Source: Alteraurantiacibacter aquimixticola
GTDB taxonomy: Bacteria > Pseudomonadota > Alphaproteobacteria > Sphingomonadales > Sphingomonadaceae
Reading direction: 5' to 3'
Assembly: GCF_004965515.1 (NCBI RefSeq)
Contig: NZ_SSHH01000001.1
Location: forward strand, 1-64,000
Length of the DNA stretch: 64,000 bases
Shown here piece by piece: positions 1 to 8,331 of the stretch. The notes under the pieces are model-generated. The model was given only the letters and a program-made list of their open reading frames with translations, did no database searches and had not been told where the DNA came from. Each line of letters starts with the position of its first letter. The stretch's first letter is position 1. The position numbers were made by a program, and so were the translations under genes.

Positions 1-366
1 GCGCATCTGGTGGACAAGGTGACACCGGACATGAAGCTGTTCCGCGACGAAAGCTTCGGCCCCGTCGTGGGCATTGCCCGCGCACGGGATGAGGCGCATG
101 CGATCGAGCTGGCGAACGATACCGAATATGGTCTCTCGTCCGCCGTATTTACCAGGGACACCGCCCGCGGATTGAAGGTGGCTCGCCAGATCCAGGCTGG
201 CATTTGCCACGTAAATGCCTCGACCGTGTCCGACGAGCCGCAGATGCCCTTCGGCGGCATGAAGGCATCGGGCTATGGCCGCTTCGGCGGCAAGGCCGGC
301 ATCGATGCCTTCACCGAACTGCGCTGGATCACCTTCGAAACCGAGCCGCGACACTACCCGATCTGA
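1..366 (+). CDS. Aldehyde dehydrogenase, C-terminal part (truncated by window edge)
   Basis: The frame is open from base 1, so this is the last ~121 residues of a gene that starts outside the window. The segment ESFGPVVGIARARDEAHAIE is the ALDH-superfamily region after the catalytic cysteine, and GGMKASGYGRFGG is the usual C-terminal motif. The ending TEPRHYPI resembles vanillin/benzaldehyde/salicylaldehyde dehydrogenases. The family oxidises an aromatic aldehyde to the acid with NAD(P)+. It converges on the aromatic-catabolism operon at 386-6110, so a role in the same pathway is plausible. The catalytic Cys and Glu are not in view, so the exact substrate class is uncertain. Confidence 0.9.
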   Translation, partial: AHLVDKVTPDMKLFRDESFGPVVGIARARDEAHAIELANDTEYGLSSAVFTRDTARGLKVARQIQAGICHVNASTVSDEPQMPFGGMKASGYGRFGGKAGIDAFTELRWITFETEPRHYPI

Positions 367-385
367 GCGGAAGTCGCTGCACGAT

Positions 386-700
386 TCATTTCAGCTTGTC
401 GAATTCGGCCTGGATTTCGGCAAGCTTCGCATCGGTTAGTACGGCAGCTTCATACTGCTGGACTCCGCGCAGCGTATTGGTGCGCCCCATTGTCTGGAAC
501 AATTCGTTGGCGAACACGGTCGGGATCAGACGCTCGAGAATCGCCGAAGTTTCCGGGTCGTCGAGCAATGTGCCAATAGGCGTGCTATCGACGGAATAGC
601 GCCGCTCCGCCTGCTGCTCGATTTCCTGGGCAATAGCGGGGTAGGCCATGAATGGTGCGGTCAGGCAAGCTGCTGCGATAGCGAGTGCAGTCTTGTTCAT
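386..700 (-). CDS. Small exported protein of unknown function
   Basis: 104 residues. It begins MNKTALAIAAACLTAPFMAY and has an N-terminal Sec signal peptide, probably cut after AIA, followed by a mature domain of about 80 residues that is mostly helical and charged. I chose the start at 700 because its ATG overlaps the TGA of the FAH-family gene (ATGA), with GGAG about eight bases upstream; an ATG two codons earlier is possible. Last gene of the coupled operon. The pattern IGTLLDDPETSAILER recalls a short domain often found attached to secreted sphingomonad hydrolases, but I cannot name a function. Confidence 0.75.
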   Translation of the reverse strand: MNKTALAIAAACLTAPFMAYPAIAQEIEQQAERRYSVDSTPIGTLLDDPETSAILERLIPTVFANELFQTMGRTNTLRGVQQYEAAVLTDAKLAEIQAEFDKLK

Positions 701-1671
701 GAACATTCTCCTCTCGTGATTTGTTGATCGATAGCCCCGAAGGGATGCCGGTCGTGGATATCGACGGCGTCCATCTGCACGCGGTCACCAAAGCGCATGA
801 AACCGGTAGTGGGCTTGCCCTCGGCAATGATCTCAATGGCGCGGCGCTCGGAAATGCAGCTGGAGCCCACCTCGGCATAGGCTTCGTTAGCCACGGTGCC
901 CGAGCCGATGATGGTGCCCGCGACAAGGTCGCGCGAAGTGGCCGCATGGGCGACGAGCTCATGGAAGCCGACGTCCATTTCGCGGCCACTAGCGCTGCCG
1001 AAGCGCTCACCATTCCAGTCGATCAGCAGGTCGAGGCAGACGCGCCCGTCCTGCCAGTTCTCGCCCAGCTCGTCCGGCGTGACGGCGAAGGGCGCCATCG
1101 AACAGGCGGGCTTGGCGAGGATGAAGCCGAAGCCGGTCTTCATTTCGGGCACCGCATAAGCGCGCAGCGACCAGTCATTGATCTGCACGATCAGCTTGAT
1201 ATGCGCCATCGCCTCCTCGGCGCTGGTGCCCATCGGCACATGGTCCACGATCACGCCGAACTCGCCTTCGAAATCGATCCCGTCCTCTTCGCGCAGGAAA
1301 GGCACATCCTCGCATGGGCCGAGGAAGCGGTCGGACATGCCCTGGTACATTAGCGGGCGCGCGTTCTCGATCGGCTCGGTACCGAAAGCGACCTGCATCA
1401 GCTTCGCATGGGTATCGAAGACCGAGCCATCCAGCCATTGCCAGCTGCGCGGCAGGGGCGCGCGCAAGCTGGCGGGAGCGAGCGGTTCTCCCTCGCCTGC
1501 GGCCAGCCTTACAGAGAGATCCTGTAGCGCTGGTGCCGCTTCGCCCCAGCGCTCGATGGCGCCGAGCAGGTTCGGCCATTGCGCACCCGCAGGCAGGCAG
1601 CTTGATCCATCGCCAGAGACAAGGACCAGTTCGCCATCGGGCATGCCGTTGTCGCGGGTCGCCAGCCTCAT
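697..1671 (-). CDS. Fumarylacetoacetate hydrolase (FAH) family protein
   Basis: 324 residues. The N-terminal part is a FAH_N-like region. The C-terminal FAH catalytic domain shows the metal-binding EGEFGVIVDHVP stretch (E-x-E type) and an INDWSLRAY segment typical of fumarylacetoacetase-like hydrolases. The family cleaves C-C bonds of acylpyruvates or hydrates/decarboxylates ring-fission products using Mg2+. The start overlaps the stop of the upstream cupin gene by 4 nt, and its own stop overlaps the following small gene, so the operon is translationally coupled. It probably acts after ring cleavage. Exact substrate unknown. Confidence 0.88.
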   Translation of the reverse strand: MRLATRDNGMPDGELVLVSGDGSSCLPAGAQWPNLLGAIERWGEAAPALQDLSVRLAAGEGEPLAPASLRAPLPRSWQWLDGSVFDTHAKLMQVAFGTEPIENARPLMYQGMSDRFLGPCEDVPFLREEDGIDFEGEFGVIVDHVPMGTSAEEAMAHIKLIVQINDWSLRAYAVPEMKTGFGFILAKPACSMAPFAVTPDELGENWQDGRVCLDLLIDWNGERFGSASGREMDVGFHELVAHAATSRDLVAGTIIGSGTVANEAYAEVGSSCISERRAIEIIAEGKPTTGFMRFGDRVQMDAVDIHDRHPFGAIDQQITRGECS

Positions 1672-2237
1672 AGTTCCAGCCCGTCCACATAGGCGCCGTC
1701 GATCAGGATGAAGGCGATGCGGCAGTTCCGGTCACTGCGGTTGGCCCAGCCGTGATTGGTGCCGCGCTGCACGATGATGTCGCCCGCGCGGCAGAGGGTT
1801 TCGCCCTCGTCGAGGATCAGCGTGAGCTCGCCTTCGAGGACGATGCCGTAATCGACCGTTTCGGTGCGGTGCATATGCGCATGGCGGCTGCCTTCCGTGC
1901 TGTGGGACGAGGCATCGCCCGCGCCTACTTCGGCAAAATGCGCGCGCGCTTCCTCGGCCGTCACATTGTCCAGCCGGTCGCCATCGGGTGGGATGTCGAG
2001 CACGCGGATGCGGGTGCCGTTTCTGGGCGGGGCGAGCTGGATGCCCTCTTCTGGCGGTTCACCACCGGCCCGGTCGATCCGTGCCGGTGACTCACGCGTG
2101 TTCCAGACTTCGTAGAAGAGCGGGCCGTAATCACCGCCGATGCGCTGCACTCGGGGGACGGGGCCATCCTCCTGGAAGATAGCCTTGCCCTGATCGTCAT
2201 GCCCGGTGACGATCCGCCTGACCGGCCGCTCGCTCAT
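1668..2237 (-). CDS. Cupin-domain protein
   Basis: 189 residues. A single C-terminal cupin barrel carries a histidine-rich first motif (HSTEGSRHAHMHRTETVDYG, about residues 112-131) and a second motif around RAGDIIVQRGTNHGWANRSD. The histidines could bind a metal. Such cupins in aromatic operons include small dioxygenases and isomerases, but also sensors with no enzymatic role. ATGA overlaps with the genes on both sides place it firmly in the operon. Function within the pathway is not determinable from the sequence. Confidence 0.85.
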   Translation of the reverse strand: MSERPVRRIVTGHDDQGKAIFQEDGPVPRVQRIGGDYGPLFYEVWNTRESPARIDRAGGEPPEEGIQLAPPRNGTRIRVLDIPPDGDRLDNVTAEEARAHFAEVGAGDASSHSTEGSRHAHMHRTETVDYGIVLEGELTLILDEGETLCRAGDIIVQRGTNHGWANRSDRNCRIAFILIDGAYVDGLEL

Positions 2238-2923
2238 TTCCCTGCCCCCTTGTCGAATGGCGGGCGAAACAGCAATCCGCGCCCATCGAGATCCTTTTCC
2301 GCCTCGGCTTCACGCGCCAGAGCCGCCTTGGCGCTGGGCCGTTCCGTCGCGCGTTGGTGATGGCCGCGCAGCGCCGGAAAGGCGTCCCCGTCGAAACCGG
2401 ACCCGGTAATGCGGAACCAGATCCACGCGAGATAGGCATCGAGGATCGACCAGCTCCCGCCCAACAAAAATTCGTCTTGGGCCAGGCGAGTTTCGAGAGG
2501 TGCGAGCTGGAAGCGCAGCAGTTCCTCGGCCTTGGCGCGAATGCGCGGCGCGTCCTCCATCTCGGTAGAGATCATCTGCGGCATGACAAAACGCGTGACG
2601 AGGGGGTGCAGGTCACTCGAACAGCGGAAAATCTCGGCGCGCTGCTGCGCCTTTTCGAAGGGATTGTCGGTTGGCGGGAGCAAGCCCGCGTCCGGATAGG
2701 CCTCTGCCAGCCAGCTCAGGATCGCACCGTTCTGCACCAGCACGCCCTGCGGCGTTTCCAGCGCGGGCACCTTGCCCGAGGGATTGACGGCGAGGAATTC
2801 CGGCTTGCGGTGTTCGCCGGCCATGAAAGCGATCAGGCCGGTCCCGTAAGGCTGGCCGATCTCCTCCAGCGCGGTCATGCTCACCCGCGCGCAGGTATTG
2901 GGTGCGAACCACAGTTTCAGCAT
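2234..2923 (-). CDS. Glutathione S-transferase family protein
   Basis: 229 residues. The N-terminal thioredoxin-like domain starts MLKLWFAPNTCARVSMTALE, with Cys/Ser candidates near residues 11-15 for thiol activation, and has the cis-proline region NPSGKVPAL and a QNGAILSWLAE glutathione-contact segment. An all-helical C-terminal domain follows. A strong GGGAGGG ribosome-binding site precedes the ATG. In aromatic operons such proteins often act as glutathione-dependent isomerases (maleylpyruvate-type) or ether-cleaving enzymes, which would suit a step next to the FAH hydrolase. That role is inference. Confidence 0.88.
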   Translation of the reverse strand: MLKLWFAPNTCARVSMTALEEIGQPYGTGLIAFMAGEHRKPEFLAVNPSGKVPALETPQGVLVQNGAILSWLAEAYPDAGLLPPTDNPFEKAQQRAEIFRCSSDLHPLVTRFVMPQMISTEMEDAPRIRAKAEELLRFQLAPLETRLAQDEFLLGGSWSILDAYLAWIWFRITGSGFDGDAFPALRGHHQRATERPSAKAALAREAEAEKDLDGRGLLFRPPFDKGAGK

Positions 2924-4074
2924 TGGGTGCGCCCTCCCAAGGTCTCCGCAAACCAGTCCGCGATATAGTCGCGCGCATAGGACATGTTGTCCGCGCCCAC
3001 ATGCTCCACGCCGCCTTCGCGCGGGGTGAAGATCTTGAGTTCGCGGCGCGGGGAAGTGACCAGCTGGTCATAGGCCTGGTGCGCGTAATCGACGCTGATC
3101 TGACGGTCCGCCGCGCCATGGGTGACGAGGAAGGGGACCTTGATCCGGTCCATATGGCCGTTGAGGTTCATGCCTTCGGACTTGGCGAGGAAGTCCTCCA
3201 TGTCGCTGGCGCCAAAGGCCCAGAAGACATGCGCCCAGTAATGCGGCACGGGGTTCTCGCCCTCGCGGCGGATGCGGGCATCCTGCACCTCGCGCCAATT
3301 GTGGTTGGCGCCCCATACCGCACCGCTGGCGAAGCGCGGTTCATAGGCAACCGCGCGCGGGGCGAAATGGCCGCCGAGCGAGATGCCGGTCATGCCGATG
3401 CGCGCCGGATCGACATCGTAGCGCGACTCCAGCCAGTCTACCGCCTTGCTGGCCCAGCTCTCCGAATGCGGATCGACCGGCAGGCCTTGCAGGCGGATCG
3501 CCTCTCCGGTGCCTGGCTGGTCGACGCATAGAGTGGAGATGCCGCGCCGCGCCAGCGCCTCTGGCAGGCGCGACCAGTAGAGCAGCTCCTTGCAGCTATC
3601 GAGGCCGTTGCAATAGACCACCACGGGGCGCGGCCCTTCGCCTTCGCCTTGCGTGAACAGCGCCGGCATGGTGCCCTTCGCCAGCGGCACTTCCACGCGT
3701 TCCCGGTTGATCGCGCCAAGCCGTGTCGAGCGATCGAAGGCCTCGCGCGCCTTGCGATAGGTTTCCTCGCGCCCGGCGGAACCCTGCTGCTGCATGCGTT
3801 CGGCCACCAGCAGGTAGAGCGAGGCGCGCTCCAGCTTGTCCGAAACCGAGAAGCCGCGTCCGTGCTCCTCATCCTCCGCCGCCAGTTCCAGCAATTGGTC
3901 CGCCTTGGCGACCCATTGGCGCATGAAATCGGGCGTGCCCGCATCGCCGCTTTCCGCCGCCTCGCGGATCGGCGCGCACATATCGACGATTTCGCCGATC
4001 TTGCCGCCGCTCTCCAGCGCCATGGCGACGGAGAGGTTCCAGATATAGTTCGGGAAATATTCGAACAGAGCCAT
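2917..4074 (-). CDS. Alpha/beta hydrolase, dihydropseudooxynicotine-hydrolase/FrsA-like
   Basis: 385 residues. A helical N-terminal region of about 130 residues precedes the alpha/beta-hydrolase fold. The oxyanion region reads PVVVYCNGLDSCKE and the nucleophile elbow is GMTGISLGGHFAPR (G-x-S-x-G). A late histidine lies in GGVEHVG. This architecture matches the family that includes 2,6-dihydropseudooxynicotine hydrolase, which breaks C-C bonds in ketone side chains. It sits between the extradiol dioxygenase and the GST with only 6 nt to the upstream stop, so it is a good candidate for hydrolysing the ring-fission product. Confidence 0.87.
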   Translation of the reverse strand: MALFEYFPNYIWNLSVAMALESGGKIGEIVDMCAPIREAAESGDAGTPDFMRQWVAKADQLLELAAEDEEHGRGFSVSDKLERASLYLLVAERMQQQGSAGREETYRKAREAFDRSTRLGAINRERVEVPLAKGTMPALFTQGEGEGPRPVVVYCNGLDSCKELLYWSRLPEALARRGISTLCVDQPGTGEAIRLQGLPVDPHSESWASKAVDWLESRYDVDPARIGMTGISLGGHFAPRAVAYEPRFASGAVWGANHNWREVQDARIRREGENPVPHYWAHVFWAFGASDMEDFLAKSEGMNLNGHMDRIKVPFLVTHGAADRQISVDYAHQAYDQLVTSPRRELKIFTPREGGVEHVGADNMSYARDYIADWFAETLGGRTQC

Positions 4075-4080
4075 CGCGGG

Positions 4081-4983
4081 TCAGGCCTCCGCCGGCTGGA
4101 ACAGCTTGGGGTCGGGGGCGGCATGCGGCATGGTCTGCGGACCGCCTATGCCGATCCCCCACTGGTCCATGATGCGCGGCCCCGGCTCGTGCACCTTGGC
4201 CTGATGCGTGTCGAAATCGACCTCTTCCAGTTCGGCCGTATATTCGACCGCGAAGCCTGCAGGCGTGACGAAATAGCTGAAAGTATTGTCGCCCGCCGAG
4301 TGCCGTCCCGGTCCCCAGCGAATGTCGATATCGCGCTGCTTCAGGCGGGATACGCCGCGCAGCATGCCGTCCGCATTGGTCATGTCGTAAGCGACATGGT
4401 TGAGGCACGGCGGCCCCGGCAGGATAGCGAGCCGGTGATGGGCGGAATTGCAGCGCAGGAAGCACATGAAATCGCCCAGCCAGTCGCTGACCTTGAAGCC
4501 CAGCACGTCGCAGAAGAATGTCACTGCCGCCTGGTGGTCCGGCGAATGCAGCACGATGTGGCTGATGCGCAAAGGAATGCCTTCCCACCGATCCACCTCG
4601 CGCGCTTCGCCCTTCGCCACATTGCTGGAAATCTCGAACGGAAGGCCGTCGGGGCTGAAGAAGCGGAAACCGTATCCGCCGCCGGGCGAGGCAAGGTCGC
4701 GCGGCGAATGGATCAGTTTGCACCCGGCCTCCGCAACCTTTACGTGAAGCGCATCGACATCGGCGCGACTGTCCGCCGCCAGCGCGATCACATCGACATG
4801 GTTTGCATCGGAGGGGCGCAGGCGGACGACGTGATGCTCGGGCGATCCCACGGCCCGGAACCACGCCATGCCGTCATCGGACGGGACCGCTTCCAGTCCC
4901 CAGTGATCGGCATAGAAGGCGCGTTCAGCTTCGAAGTCCTCCACCCCGTAGCCGACATAGCGTATTTCGGTCACACGGCTCAT
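4081..4983 (-). CDS. Type I extradiol ring-cleavage dioxygenase (VOC family)
   Basis: 300 residues in two VOC modules, the arrangement of two-domain type I extradiol dioxygenases such as 2,3-dihydroxybiphenyl dioxygenase. In the C-terminal module the expected iron ligands are visible: His in RISHIVLHSPDH, His in CLNHVAYDM, and Glu in GFAVEYTAEL. The family opens catechols next to the two hydroxyls with O2. GAGGAG seven bases before the ATG supports the start. It follows the flavin monooxygenase gene and probably cleaves the diol made by it. Confidence 0.9.
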   Translation of the reverse strand: MSRVTEIRYVGYGVEDFEAERAFYADHWGLEAVPSDDGMAWFRAVGSPEHHVVRLRPSDANHVDVIALAADSRADVDALHVKVAEAGCKLIHSPRDLASPGGGYGFRFFSPDGLPFEISSNVAKGEAREVDRWEGIPLRISHIVLHSPDHQAAVTFFCDVLGFKVSDWLGDFMCFLRCNSAHHRLAILPGPPCLNHVAYDMTNADGMLRGVSRLKQRDIDIRWGPGRHSAGDNTFSYFVTPAGFAVEYTAELEEVDFDTHQAKVHEPGPRIMDQWGIGIGGPQTMPHAAPDPKLFQPAEA

Positions 4984-4994
4984 GCTTGTGCTCC

Positions 4995-6110
4995 TCAGAT
5001 CGGTTGGGAGACCACGCTGAACATCTCCGCGGTGGCCTTGGCATTGTCGACGGGCGGCCCCTTGCCGAGCTGGCCCATGCAGATTTCGAGCGAGCGGTCG
5101 ACGATATAGGCGCAGCGTTCGAAGCGGCGTTCGCGGAAGGCGGTGAAGGCCTGTTCCGGCGTGGCAGCGCGGGCGATCTCTTCGGCGAGCACGATCGAAT
5201 CCTCGATCGCCATGCCCGCACCCTGTCCCAGATGCGGCGTGGTCGCGTGGACCGCATCGCCCAGCAGGACCACGCGGCCCTTGTGCCAGTCGCCGCGCAG
5301 CATCATGCCTTCCAGCGGGCGATAGACCACGCCTTCATCCTCGGTGATATGCTCGGCCAGGGCGCTGATATCGGGCGGCAATTGCCCCATCTTGCCGCGC
5401 ATCGTTTCGGCCAGCCCCGCCACCGGATAGCGCGGGTTTCCGGGCTCCGGCGTGGTCAGGTAGATATACATCAGCGCATCGCTGATCGGGACGAGGCCGG
5501 CGCCGGTCGACCCGTTATAGACATGGAGCGAGTCCAGCTCCGCCGGTCGCGGTAAATTGTAGCGCCACACCGCCTGCCCGGTGAATTGCGGCCCCTCTTC
5601 CTCAGGAAAGAGCATGCCCCGCGTCTGCGAGTATACGCCGTCCGCGCCGATCACCAGGTCGAAGCGCTTGGTGCTGCCATCGGAGAAGGTGACGCGGACC
5701 GCTTCGCCATCATCCTCCAGCGTCTCCACAGTCAGGCCCAACCTGATCTCGGCGCCCGCCGCCTTCGCCCGGTCGGCCAGTACCTTCTGCAAGGCGGGAC
5801 GCCCGATCCCGACATTGGCGGGGCAGCCTTCCACCAGCCGTGGCGACGGCACCTTGGCCACCAGCGTGCCGTCGGGCGCATGGACCGCAACCGCATCGAA
5901 GCCGACCGAGGCGGAGAGGTAATCGTCGAGCAGGTCCAGCTGCTTCATCGCCCGCAGCACATTGCCCTGCTGGATGATGCCGACGCCATATACGGTCCAT
6001 TCCGGATCGCGCTCGATCACCGTCACCGCATGGCCATCGCGCCGCAGGGCGATTGCCGAGGTGAGCCCGCCAATGCCCCCGCCGATTATGAGTATGTCCT
6101 GACAATCCAT
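4995..6110 (-). CDS. FAD-dependent aromatic monooxygenase (salicylate-hydroxylase-like)
   Basis: 371 residues from the ATG at 6110. An upstream ATG exists at 6170, but the extension has no domain content and would run through the promoter. Motifs of class A flavoprotein hydroxylases are clear: Rossmann IIGGGIGGLTSAIALRRDG at the N-terminus, the DG motif GADGVYSQTR, and the GD motif LLGDAVHATTPHLGQGAGMA. These enzymes use NAD(P)H and O2 to hydroxylate phenolic rings. First gene of the minus-strand operon and divergent from the LysR gene, so likely its main control point. Confidence 0.92.
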   Translation of the reverse strand: MDCQDILIIGGGIGGLTSAIALRRDGHAVTVIERDPEWTVYGVGIIQQGNVLRAMKQLDLLDDYLSASVGFDAVAVHAPDGTLVAKVPSPRLVEGCPANVGIGRPALQKVLADRAKAAGAEIRLGLTVETLEDDGEAVRVTFSDGSTKRFDLVIGADGVYSQTRGMLFPEEEGPQFTGQAVWRYNLPRPAELDSLHVYNGSTGAGLVPISDALMYIYLTTPEPGNPRYPVAGLAETMRGKMGQLPPDISALAEHITEDEGVVYRPLEGMMLRGDWHKGRVVLLGDAVHATTPHLGQGAGMAIEDSIVLAEEIARAATPEQAFTAFRERRFERCAYIVDRSLEICMGQLGKGPPVDNAKATAEMFSVVSQPI

Positions 6111-6189
6111 GCGGCGATAATGGTTTGCTACATTTGATAAACAAAATCGATTGTTATAATAACATCCCATAAATTAAATGGATGGAAGA
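6111..6189. promoter_or_regulatory. Divergent promoter/operator between monooxygenase operon and LysR gene
   Basis: This AT-rich stretch, in contrast to the surroundings, separates the two divergent genes. It contains an inverted repeat AACAAAATCGATTGTT at 6140-6155, with an ATCGAT core, followed by a TTATAATAACA tract. LysR-type regulators normally bind such interrupted dyads in divergent promoters. That this dyad is the binding site is inference. Confidence 0.5.
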
Positions 6190-7083
6190 ATGCGCTTCAA
6201 GGGCCTCGACCTCAACCTGTTGGTGGCGCTCAACATGCTGGTCGAGGTGCGCAGCGTGTCGCGCGCGGCTGAGCGGCTGAACTTGTCCCAACCGGCCATG
6301 AGCGCGGCGCTCGCCAGGCTACGGGAGTATTTCAAAGAGCCGCTGCTGGTACCGCAAGGCCGCCGCATGATCCCCACTGCCGCGGCCTTGTCGCTCCAGC
6401 AGGAGCTGCAACCCATCCTCGCCGATCTCGACGCGCTGATCACCCAATCCACCGCCTTCGATCCGGCGACGTCACGGCGCTGCTTCCGCATCTGCGCCTC
6501 GGACTATCTTGTGGCCGTGCTTTTCCCGCAGGTGATTCCCGCCATCCAGGCGGCGGCGCCGGGCATATCGCTCGATATCGTCCCGCCTTCGGAGCAGGCG
6601 CAGATCGATCTCGAAAGGGGTGAGCTGGATATTCTCCTGACACCCGAAGAGCATTGTGTAGCGGGCCATCCCACAAACCTGCTTTTCGAGGAGCAGCATG
6701 TCATTGTCGGCTGGTCGGGAAATCCCCTGCTGCAGGCCCCGCTTTCCGAAGAGGCCTTCCGCGATGCCGGCCACGTGGCCGTACGTATCGGCCTGACCAA
6801 CCGTGCATCCTTTGCGGAAACGCAGCTGGACCAACTGGGGCAACGGCGCCGAATAGAGATATCCGCTGCATCCTTCACCAGCGTCCCGGACTTGCTGGTA
6901 GGGACCGACCGCTTGGCAGTGATGCACAAGCGGCTGGCGGTAATGATGGCAGGGCGGATGGCGATCGCCTGGCAGAACATGCCATTCGCATTCCCGATTA
7001 TGCGGCAGATGATCCAGTTCAACCGCGCCCGTGCCGACGATGCTGGTTTGATTTGGCTGATCAGGCAGCTGCACTACGACTAA
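6190..7083 (+). CDS. LysR-type transcriptional regulator (NodD-like)
   Basis: 297 residues. The N-terminus MRFKGLDLNLLVALNMLVEV is the usual beginning of NodD-like LysR proteins, which is why I prefer the ATG at 6190 over 6178. The helix-turn-helix covers SVSRAAERLNLSQPAMSAAL. A periplasmic-binding-protein-like effector domain follows to the end. Divergent from the aromatic operon, so the likely role is activation of it in response to the substrate or an intermediate. Effector unknown. Confidence 0.93.
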   Translation: MRFKGLDLNLLVALNMLVEVRSVSRAAERLNLSQPAMSAALARLREYFKEPLLVPQGRRMIPTAAALSLQQELQPILADLDALITQSTAFDPATSRRCFRICASDYLVAVLFPQVIPAIQAAAPGISLDIVPPSEQAQIDLERGELDILLTPEEHCVAGHPTNLLFEEQHVIVGWSGNPLLQAPLSEEAFRDAGHVAVRIGLTNRASFAETQLDQLGQRRRIEISAASFTSVPDLLVGTDRLAVMHKRLAVMMAGRMAIAWQNMPFAFPIMRQMIQFNRARADDAGLIWLIRQLHYD

Positions 7084-7237
7084 CTGAACGTATCGGGTGC
7101 CGAAGCGGATACCGCCGCAGCCAGGTTGATCGAAGCTTCAGGCAGCACGCCAAAATGCACCGTAATGACCACATAGGCCCACTCGCCTTCATAAAGACAG
7201 CTTTCACGGAGTGCGAGTGGATAGCCGACTGCCCGCG

Positions 7238-7348
7238 ACCGGCCCATAAGCCGCCATTCTCCTGGCCCTAATGAAGGGATCAGGGCCTCGGTAGAAAAAT
7301 TTCCCAATGACTTGAGTGCCCATCTTTGTCGTCTATGGGGCACCATTT
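7238..7348 (-). repeat. Left copy of 111-bp direct repeat
   Basis: It matches 15230-15340 over 111 bp in the same orientation with 5 mismatches that I count. On the minus strand both copies encode a peptide starting MVPHRRQRWALKSLGNFSTE, with four amino-acid differences after that. Because the reading frame is kept, the repeat is probably a fragment of a coding or mobile sequence rather than random duplication. The two copies bracket the 7.9-kb block of SDR and regulator genes. Confidence 0.85.
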
Positions 7349-7417
7349 TTCATGAATGGCGGAAAACTGCCATTTCTTGCCAGCCCCATTTGAGACAGCT
7401 GAGAACTCTCGATTGAG

Positions 7418-7448
7418 TAGGGCGCAACAATGTCGGTTTTGCGCCCTA
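7418..7448. terminator. Hairpin between convergent genes
   Basis: TAGGGCGCAA (7418-7427) pairs perfectly with TTGCGCCCTA (7439-7448) across an 11-nt loop. It lies between the plus-strand LysR gene and the minus-strand DUF1097 gene, where a bidirectional terminator would be expected. No clear T-tract follows on either strand, so it could also be an end of a mobile element. Confidence 0.35.
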
Positions 7449-7697
7449 ATTCCGGACCTCCGCACTTGATTGATTTGTAACCGAAACCGGACATTGCACT
7501 CGGAGCAACGTCCGCATCTCCAATAACCGGCTATCCAGACCGCCGAAGAGGTAACCGACCCAACAAGTTGCCGTTCGTTGCACCATCATCGAATAACGGC
7601 CGACGGAGCAAGGCCGAGGTCCTGACCAAGGGAGGCTCCCCCAAAGCGGTCGCCGACGCTCAACCCCGTGTTGGTAACGTTGTAATCAGAGGCTTCC

Positions 7698-8204
7698 TCA
7701 CTCGGCCCAGCGCCTGTTGAGCGCCTGGCAAGTATAGCCGGCCAATCCGCCGATGGCTGTCGCTCCGGCCAGGTTAAGGAGAGACGCGCCCACAATATCC
7801 AGACTGGCAGCAAACCAGGTCACCATGCCAAGGAACCAGGCGAGCATGTTTCCGGCAATATGGTGATTACGCAGGCCGACGATCACCAGCGCCACTGCAA
7901 ATACCACGACGGGCAGCGCAAACTGTCCCAGCACGGGTATGAGCGCCCCGGTGAGAGCGCCAGATCCCGCGCCAATGGCAACGCCCAGCCACAGGCACAA
8001 CATGGCCGAGAGGCTGTTGCCAAATGAGGTTGGCCGGGTGAACCATGCAATAAATCCGGCAAACATGATCCAGACTTCCAGCGCTAGCGCCTCGCTGAGC
8101 CAGGCGGCCAAGGCCGCTACTGCCGAAGCAATCACGGTCCAGAGAATGAACTTCTGACGCGGATGGTTCGGCTGTCCGGCCGTCTGATTGTCAGCATCGG
8201 GCAT
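7698..8204 (-). CDS. DUF1097-like membrane protein
   Basis: 168 residues with about five hydrophobic segments (for example FILWTVIASAVAALAAWL and VWIMFAGFIAWF), glycine-rich, the pattern of the small DUF1097 integral membrane family (YcdZ type). Transport function is only presumed in the family. I chose the ATG at 8204 because AAGGA lies about eight bases upstream; the longer frame to 8375 adds an arginine-rich stretch with no hydrophobicity. First gene-sized feature right of the left repeat; downstream of, and same strand as, the SDR/NmrA pair. Confidence 0.75.
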   Translation of the reverse strand: MPDADNQTAGQPNHPRQKFILWTVIASAVAALAAWLSEALALEVWIMFAGFIAWFTRPTSFGNSLSAMLCLWLGVAIGAGSGALTGALIPVLGQFALPVVVFAVALVIVGLRNHHIAGNMLAWFLGMVTWFAASLDIVGASLLNLAGATAIGGLAGYTCQALNRRWAE

Positions 8205-8331
8205 TGTGTCGGTCCTTCTTTTTCGTCCGGTGAGTGGGGGGAGACCCAGTCGTGCGGCACTGCGCAGCCCGGTCGCGGGACGCGGCATACAAGCTCTTGC
8301 GGTGAGTGCGGCGCGGGCGACGCGCCGGTGT

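Larger units (their letters stand above)
7084..7697. other. 614-bp gene-free stretch at the left edge of the repeat-bracketed block
   Basis: No convincing gene. It holds the left copy of a 111-bp direct repeat (7238-7348) and a perfect 10-bp-stem hairpin (7418-7448). A minus-strand frame of 88 codons (7080-7346) reads through the repeat; its first 36 codons are conserved in the right repeat copy but the rest is not, so I treat it as a fragment. The remaining sequence is less GC-rich than the coding parts and shows nothing I recognise. Confidence 0.6.

Noticed and set aside
3649-5109. 486-codon plus-strand frame opposite the alpha/beta hydrolase and VOC genes
   Set aside because: It is antisense to two genes with intact motifs and contains no domain of its own; typical of long shadows in GC-rich DNA.
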